From Sedimenticola sp. (lineage in GTDB: Bacteria > Pseudomonadota > Gammaproteobacteria > Chromatiales > Chromatiaceae): 10,614 nt of DNA. The stretch lies in NCBI GenBank assembly GCA_026197195.1, contig JAPHUG010000135.1, positions 1-10,614 of the forward strand. The letters run 5' to 3'. The notes below the pieces were generated by a model. That model was given only the letters and a program-made list of their open reading frames with translations, had not been told where the DNA came from and ran no database searches. This document shows positions 7,322-10,614 of this stretch, one piece after another. The position numbers were made by a program, and so were the translations under genes. Within the stretch, counting starts at the first letter, position 1; each line of letters opens with the position of its first letter.

Positions 7322-7902
7322 GCAATCACCTTGTGCAGTCTGTCGTCTTGTAGTTCGTAGAGATGGCCAGTGTGTGGACAAGTGTAGCGACCTTTGCCTT
7401 GTACTGGTAATGGAATCTGTTCACCATATTCACTCATCCATCCAATTTGTTTTGCCGGGACCCCGACCATCAAAGCGTAGGGTTTTACATTTTTATTTAT
7501 GACAGCTCCTGCACCGATGAAGGCAAATTCACCAATGGTGACTCCGCAAACGATAGTGCAGTTCGCGCCCAGCGTAGCTCCGTGCTTAACCAGTGTATCG
7601 CTGTACTCACTCTTTCGCTCTATGAGTGAACGAGGGTTGTATACGTTGGTGAACACCATACTGGGACCACAAAACACGCCTTCTTCGAGGATGACGTTGT
7701 CGTACACGCTGACGTTGTTTTGCACTTTACACTTGTCACCAATGACGACCTCGTTGCCCACAAATACGTTTTGACCAAGCGAGACATTCTTGCCGATTTT
7801 GGCACCGCCACACACGTGTACAAAATGCCAGATACGGCTTCCTTCACCAATCTGTGCACCTTTATCAACGATTGCGCTGGGATGAATAGTGTAATTTTTC
7901 AC
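7318..7902 (-). CDS. wlbB: Hexapeptide N-acetyltransferase, WlbB/WbpD-like (UDP-GlcNAc3NA N-acetyltransferase)
   Basis: A left-handed beta-helix acetyltransferase of about 194 residues. It is expected to transfer acetyl from acetyl-CoA to the 3-amino group of UDP-2-acetamido-3-amino-2,3-dideoxyglucuronate. Numbered from the GTG start, hexapeptide repeats run from about residue 6 ([19 protein letters not shown]) to 155, and include [20 protein letters not shown], a loop with TNVYNPR, and [20 protein letters not shown] near the end of the helix. A short tail carries a [12 protein letters not shown] element typical of this group. Start: GTG 7902 has AGGG 9 bases upstream and gives [14 protein letters not shown] 7908 is two codons further out, with the AGGG too close. 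It lies just downstream of the acyltransferase gene and overlaps the aminotransferase by 4 bases, so the two are probably co-translated. It makes the sugar ready for transfer, or for C2 epimerisation by an enzyme not in this window. Confidence 0.88.
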   Translation of the reverse strand: MKNYTIHPSAIVDKGAQIGEGSRIWHFVHVCGGAKIGKNVSLGQNVFVGNEVVIGDKCKVQNNVSVYDNVILEEGVFCGPSMVFTNVYNPRSLIERKSEYSDTLVKHGATLGANCTIVCGVTIGEFAFIGAGAVINKNVKPYALMVGVPAKQIGWMSEYGEQIPLPVQGKGRYTCPHTGHLYELQDDRLHKVIA

Positions 7903-7938
7903 TTTCAAATACCCTGATTTATAAATAAGTGTGAATGT

Positions 7939-9915
7939 CTATTCATAAAAAATTATATCCCTGATCTTTTCGGCAGCATATTTGGCGCCATAAACTGAGA
8001 AATGGTCGTCATCCGCATATAGAAATTGTGCGTTCTTGAATGAGTAACACTTTTCTTCGTCACACATAAATGATGTGGGATCAATTATAGTCAACTTATC
8101 TGATAGCTTTCCTACGCGTCGCATTCCTTCTGAATAGTATTTCATTCGTAGCTTAAACAAATGGAGATCCATGAAATCAGCCCGAATCGATACCCCCCAT
8201 TTGTCGAATGGTCGAGCCACCGCATTCTTGGGCAGAAAATCTAACTCTGGATTTTCTAGGAAGTAGTAAATGGATTTCACCGAAGAGGTTTTCTCAAGAA
8301 TTGCTAGCGTTTTACCGAACCCATCAAAATAACTCTGCCAAGTTAGATTGGGATTGTGTACATTTTTTAGACTCGCTTTTACAGATGTCTCGGTAAATTC
8401 TCCTTTCACTTCTCCATGCATGTACGATGGGCCGCGCGTAGAGATAAAGACCTTTTCAATTCGTGAATCGTTTTGTACGAGATAAAGAATTTGTTCGACC
8501 ATGGTTTCGCACGCAGCAATCTCTTTTGCATTTGCTCCAAAGGGAAAACCGACAAGAGTTGGGCAACTTGAGTTTGCCAACAAAATTGTACCATAGCCGT
8601 GATTTTTTGCCTGTTCGGCTATCCCAGGGTAAATAGCATGTGCGTGGGAATCACCAATCACTGCGATCAGTTTGTCATTATCTAACGACTGACCGCGACA
8701 ATAGTGAAACATGCGATCACTAGACAGGCGGGTTTTGCTGTATTCATCGCAGGCTGGATCAAGATTAGGCGTACGTGTGAATTGCAGGTTAGTCTCGGAA
8801 AGGTATGCCAAGTGATCCCTCTCGGGCAGCCCATTTTGTTTTTCGGCGTATACACCGCTTAACCCAACTCCTAGAACACCAATCACCAATAAAATAGGAA
8901 CGTGACGACCCGGATGATAACGCACACGCTCGACGGTCTTCCAAGTCGCAAAGGCCAACCCAAAAGAGAGAGCAACAGCTGCAAAGATCACTGCCGGCCC
9001 TGGTTGCTTGCCAAGGTAAATAGTGACGAAAGAAAACACCACCCAGTGCCAGAGATATAGTGGGTAACTGATCAAACCTACACTAACCAGCCCACCCCAG
9101 CAGTTCCAGCGAGAATTGGCATGAATTACTAGCAATGCGCCCAGGGTTGGCAACAGTCCCCACCAACCCGGGTATTTGAGATTTTCATTTATAAGCCAGG
9201 TACCTACGGCGATCATTATGATACCAATCAGCAGTAGCCAAGCATTTGGCGCTGTTGGTCTTTTGAATGTCCAGACCGCAAGTACTGAACCCAAGGCCAG
9301 TTGCCATATTCGTGTGGCAGTATGAAAATAGACTTCATCAGGATAATCATTGATGAAATAGACATTGGCCGCAAATGACAACAGTGCGATCAAGGCAATT
9401 ACCGGCAAAGGATGTATCCAGTGCTGTCGTAGCACTATAAGCAGTATTAATGGCCAAATGGCGTAATATTGCTCTTCGATACTCAGCGACCATAGATGCA
9501 ACAAGGGTTTGTATGCACTATCAATATCGAAGTACCCTAGCTCACCAATCAGAATGAAGTTCAGCCAATACACGGCTGAATACTTGGCATGATATGCCGT
9601 TTGTTTAAACTCGTCTGGAAACAGCACCAACCAGCCAACCAGCATGGTCACCGCTAGTACCAACAACAAGGCAGGGAAAAGCCGACGAATGCGCCGGGCG
9701 TAGAATTGTTTGAGAGAAAAGTTCTGTTCGGCCTGAGACTTTAGGATGATCGATGTGATCAGATAACCGGAAATAACGAAGAAGATGTCAACTCCGATGA
9801 AGCCTCCCGGCACCCACTCGGGGAATGCGTGATAACCCACCACCAGTAGTACTGACAACCCTCGGAGCGCATCAATATACGGACGGTAGGTGATAGGTGT
9901 AGAGTCACTAGCCAT
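7939..9915 (-). CDS. OafA-type O-acyltransferase: acyltransferase-3 membrane domain plus SGNH domain
   Basis: A 658-residue inner-membrane protein that probably O-acetylates the polysaccharide at the periplasmic side. Residues 10-330 form the acyltransferase-3 domain with about ten membrane helices: RPYIDALRGLSVLLVVGYHA (11-30) with R18 and the essential-type H29, GGFIGVDIFFVISGYLI (37-53), FYARRIRRLFPAL (71-83) and LWSLSIEEQYY (141-151). One more helix (about 338-356) leads to a C-terminal SGNH hydrolase-like domain with VIGDSHAHA (419-427; S423 the nucleophile) and DDDHFSVYGA (635-644), giving the Asp and H638 of the triad. Length and domain order match the fused AT3-SGNH class. The ATG at 9915 lacks a clear Shine-Dalgarno and lies inside an 8-base inverted repeat. 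It sits between the dehydrogenase gene and the wlbB/wlbC pair, so it interrupts the usual pathway block. The acyl group and target hydroxyl are unknown. Confidence 0.9.
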   Translation of the reverse strand: MASDSTPITYRPYIDALRGLSVLLVVGYHAFPEWVPGGFIGVDIFFVISGYLITSIILKSQAEQNFSLKQFYARRIRRLFPALLLVLAVTMLVGWLVLFPDEFKQTAYHAKYSAVYWLNFILIGELGYFDIDSAYKPLLHLWSLSIEEQYYAIWPLILLIVLRQHWIHPLPVIALIALLSFAANVYFINDYPDEVYFHTATRIWQLALGSVLAVWTFKRPTAPNAWLLLIGIIMIAVGTWLINENLKYPGWWGLLPTLGALLVIHANSRWNCWGGLVSVGLISYPLYLWHWVVFSFVTIYLGKQPGPAVIFAAVALSFGLAFATWKTVERVRYHPGRHVPILLVIGVLGVGLSGVYAEKQNGLPERDHLAYLSETNLQFTRTPNLDPACDEYSKTRLSSDRMFHYCRGQSLDNDKLIAVIGDSHAHAIYPGIAEQAKNHGYGTILLANSSCPTLVGFPFGANAKEIAACETMVEQILYLVQNDSRIEKVFISTRGPSYMHGEVKGEFTETSVKASLKNVHNPNLTWQSYFDGFGKTLAILEKTSSVKSIYYFLENPELDFLPKNAVARPFDKWGVSIRADFMDLHLFKLRMKYYSEGMRRVGKLSDKLTIIDPTSFMCDEEKCYSFKNAQFLYADDDHFSVYGAKYAAEKIRDIIFYE

Positions 9916-9952
9916 ATTTATAATATTGATAGCGTTTCGGTTATTGGCTAGT
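9907..9952 (-). repeat. 8-base inverted repeat spanning the OafA-like start codon
   Basis: On the minus strand ACTAGCCA (9952-9945) and TGGCTAGT (9914-9907) are perfect inverted copies around a 30-base AT-rich loop. The second arm covers the T and G of the ATG at 9915 and the next two codons. If it folds in the mRNA it would partly hide the initiation region of a gene with no visible ribosome binding site. The arms are short and the loop long, so chance is a fair explanation. Confidence 0.3.
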
Positions 9953-9956
9953 TGCC

Positions 9957-10614
9957 TTAGTATTCAAGCGGCAGCGATACCGTCTTACCGTCCCGAGCGG
10001 ACAGATAGGCGGCGATGAGGAGCTCGAGGCTTTTCAAGCCTTCGCGTCCATCCGTTTCCGGCTCGGTTTTGCCGCGCAATGTGTCGATGACATTTTCGTA
10101 ATAGAGCGGATGACCAAAGCCGTATACGGATGTTGTTTCGTAGTTAGCATCTTCGATTTGGCGGTCATAATCTCTCGGCTCATCAAATTCCCAGAGTTGG
10201 ATGTCGTTGACCGCTACGCCACCAACGCGTACTGAACCCTTCTCGCCAAGTATAGTGATGCTACCTTCCAGATTTTTTGGGTAAGTCAGCATTGTGACGC
10301 TCATGGAACCCAGAGCACCATTACGCCATTTCACATTGAGCACGCCAGTGTCTTCGACTTCAATATCACGTGTGGTACTCATCATCGCCTGTACCTTATC
10401 GACGGGACCGATGAGCCAATCGAGTAGGTCAACGTAGTGGCTGGCCTGATTCATGAAGGCGCCACCATCGAACTCCCAGGTGCCTCGCCACTCGCCTTGA
10501 TCGTAGTATTCCTGGGGCCGCGTCCAGAAAACGTTGAGGTGGACCATGTTGATTTTGCCGAAGCGCTTCTCTTCAACTGCACGCTTGAGCATCTGCAGTG
10601 TCGTGTTGCGACGA
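9957..10614 (-). CDS. wlbA: Gfo/Idh/MocA dehydrogenase C-terminal part, WlbA/WbpB-like, partial (5' end off window)
   Basis: The coding frame is open to the right edge. The ATG at 10592 is internal: seven codons upstream (RRNTTLQ) continue the family pattern, which resembles R-x-N-x-x-x-Q before LKRAVEEKRFGKI. What remains is the C-terminal alpha/beta domain, about 218 residues. It includes FWTRPQEYYDQGEWRGTWE, then DGGAFMNQASHYVDLLDWLIGP, with the His of NQASHYVD at the usual catalytic position, and later VEDTGVLNVKW and GFGHPLYYENVIDTLRG. These match the UDP-N-acetylglucosaminuronate 3-dehydrogenase type (WlbA/WbpB), which oxidises C3 with NAD+ and feeds the aminotransferase. The N-terminal Rossmann domain and the EKP motif are outside the window. 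It ends 41 bases before the acyltransferase gene. Assignment rests on the WRGTWE-DGG-NQASHYVD pattern and on wlbB and wlbC nearby. Confidence 0.87.
   Translation of the reverse strand, partial: RRNTTLQMLKRAVEEKRFGKINMVHLNVFWTRPQEYYDQGEWRGTWEFDGGAFMNQASHYVDLLDWLIGPVDKVQAMMSTTRDIEVEDTGVLNVKWRNGALGSMSVTMLTYPKNLEGSITILGEKGSVRVGGVAVNDIQLWEFDEPRDYDRQIEDANYETTSVYGFGHPLYYENVIDTLRGKTEPETDGREGLKSLELLIAAYLSARDGKTVSLPLEY

Noticed and set aside
7318..7381. Upstream-extended start for the aminotransferase at 7381
   Set aside because: It would overlap the acetyltransferase gene by about 60 bases and adds residues with no family resemblance. The ATG at 7321 has AAGG at 7 bases and an ATGA junction.
6936..7502. 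Plus-strand open frame of 188 codons
   Set aside because: It lies opposite the 5' half of the aminotransferase and the 3' end of the hexapeptide acetyltransferase genes, both well supported by motifs. Its translation has no recognisable domain and no ribosome site was apparent.
10590..10592. ATG at 10592 as the true start of the dehydrogenase-like gene
   Set aside because: The frame stays open to the window edge, the upstream codons continue the family pattern, and the Rossmann domain is missing, so the gene is cut by the window.
1..10614. Search for CRISPR arrays, tRNA genes, insertion sequences and a JUMPstart/ops element
   Set aside because: Reading both strands I saw no regularly spaced repeats, no transposase-like frame, no cloverleaf and no ops-like GGCGGTAG. 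The cluster start lies beyond the right edge, where a JUMPstart would be expected.

Overview
The window is part of a bacterial surface-polysaccharide (O-antigen or capsule type) gene cluster. All nine genes lie on the minus strand, so they read from the right edge to the left. The first and last genes run off the window. Gene gaps are short and two junctions are 4-base ATGA overlaps, which suggests one long operon with a possible break at the 211-base gap near 2390-2600. The enzymes resemble the Pseudomonas/Bordetella wbp/wlb type, so the source is probably a Gram-negative proteobacterium, likely gammaproteobacterial. The sequence does not settle the genus.

In transcription order (right to left): a wlbA/wbpB-like sugar-nucleotide dehydrogenase (partial); a two-domain membrane O-acyltransferase of the OafA type; a wlbB/wbpD-like hexapeptide N-acetyltransferase; a wlbC/wbpE-like PLP aminotransferase; an AAC(3)-family N-acyltransferase homologue; a Wzx-type flippase; a protein resembling neutral/alkaline ceramidase; a GT-B glycosyltransferase; and a Wzy-type polymerase (partial).

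Three genes, wlbA, wlbC and wlbB, supply the known steps that turn UDP-GlcNAcA into UDP-2,3-diacetamido-2,3-dideoxyglucuronic acid (UDP-GlcNAc3NAcA): C3 oxidation, transamination and N-acetylation. The 6-dehydrogenase that makes UDP-GlcNAcA and any C2 epimerase are not in the window. The glycosyltransferase adds a residue to the lipid-linked unit, Wzx flips it and Wzy polymerises it in the periplasm. The OafA-like protein probably O-acylates the glycan. The AAC(3)-like acyltransferase and the ceramidase-like protein are the least understood members. Both lack visible export signals and both belong to families that act on amide bonds, so together they could change the N-acyl decoration of an amino sugar before export. 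That is inference.

The wlb genes look less AT-rich by eye than the wzx-to-wzy half, as is common in mosaic polysaccharide loci. I see no tRNA, rRNA, CRISPR array, insertion sequence or convincing sigma-70 promoter. Several genes appear to start at TTG or GTG.
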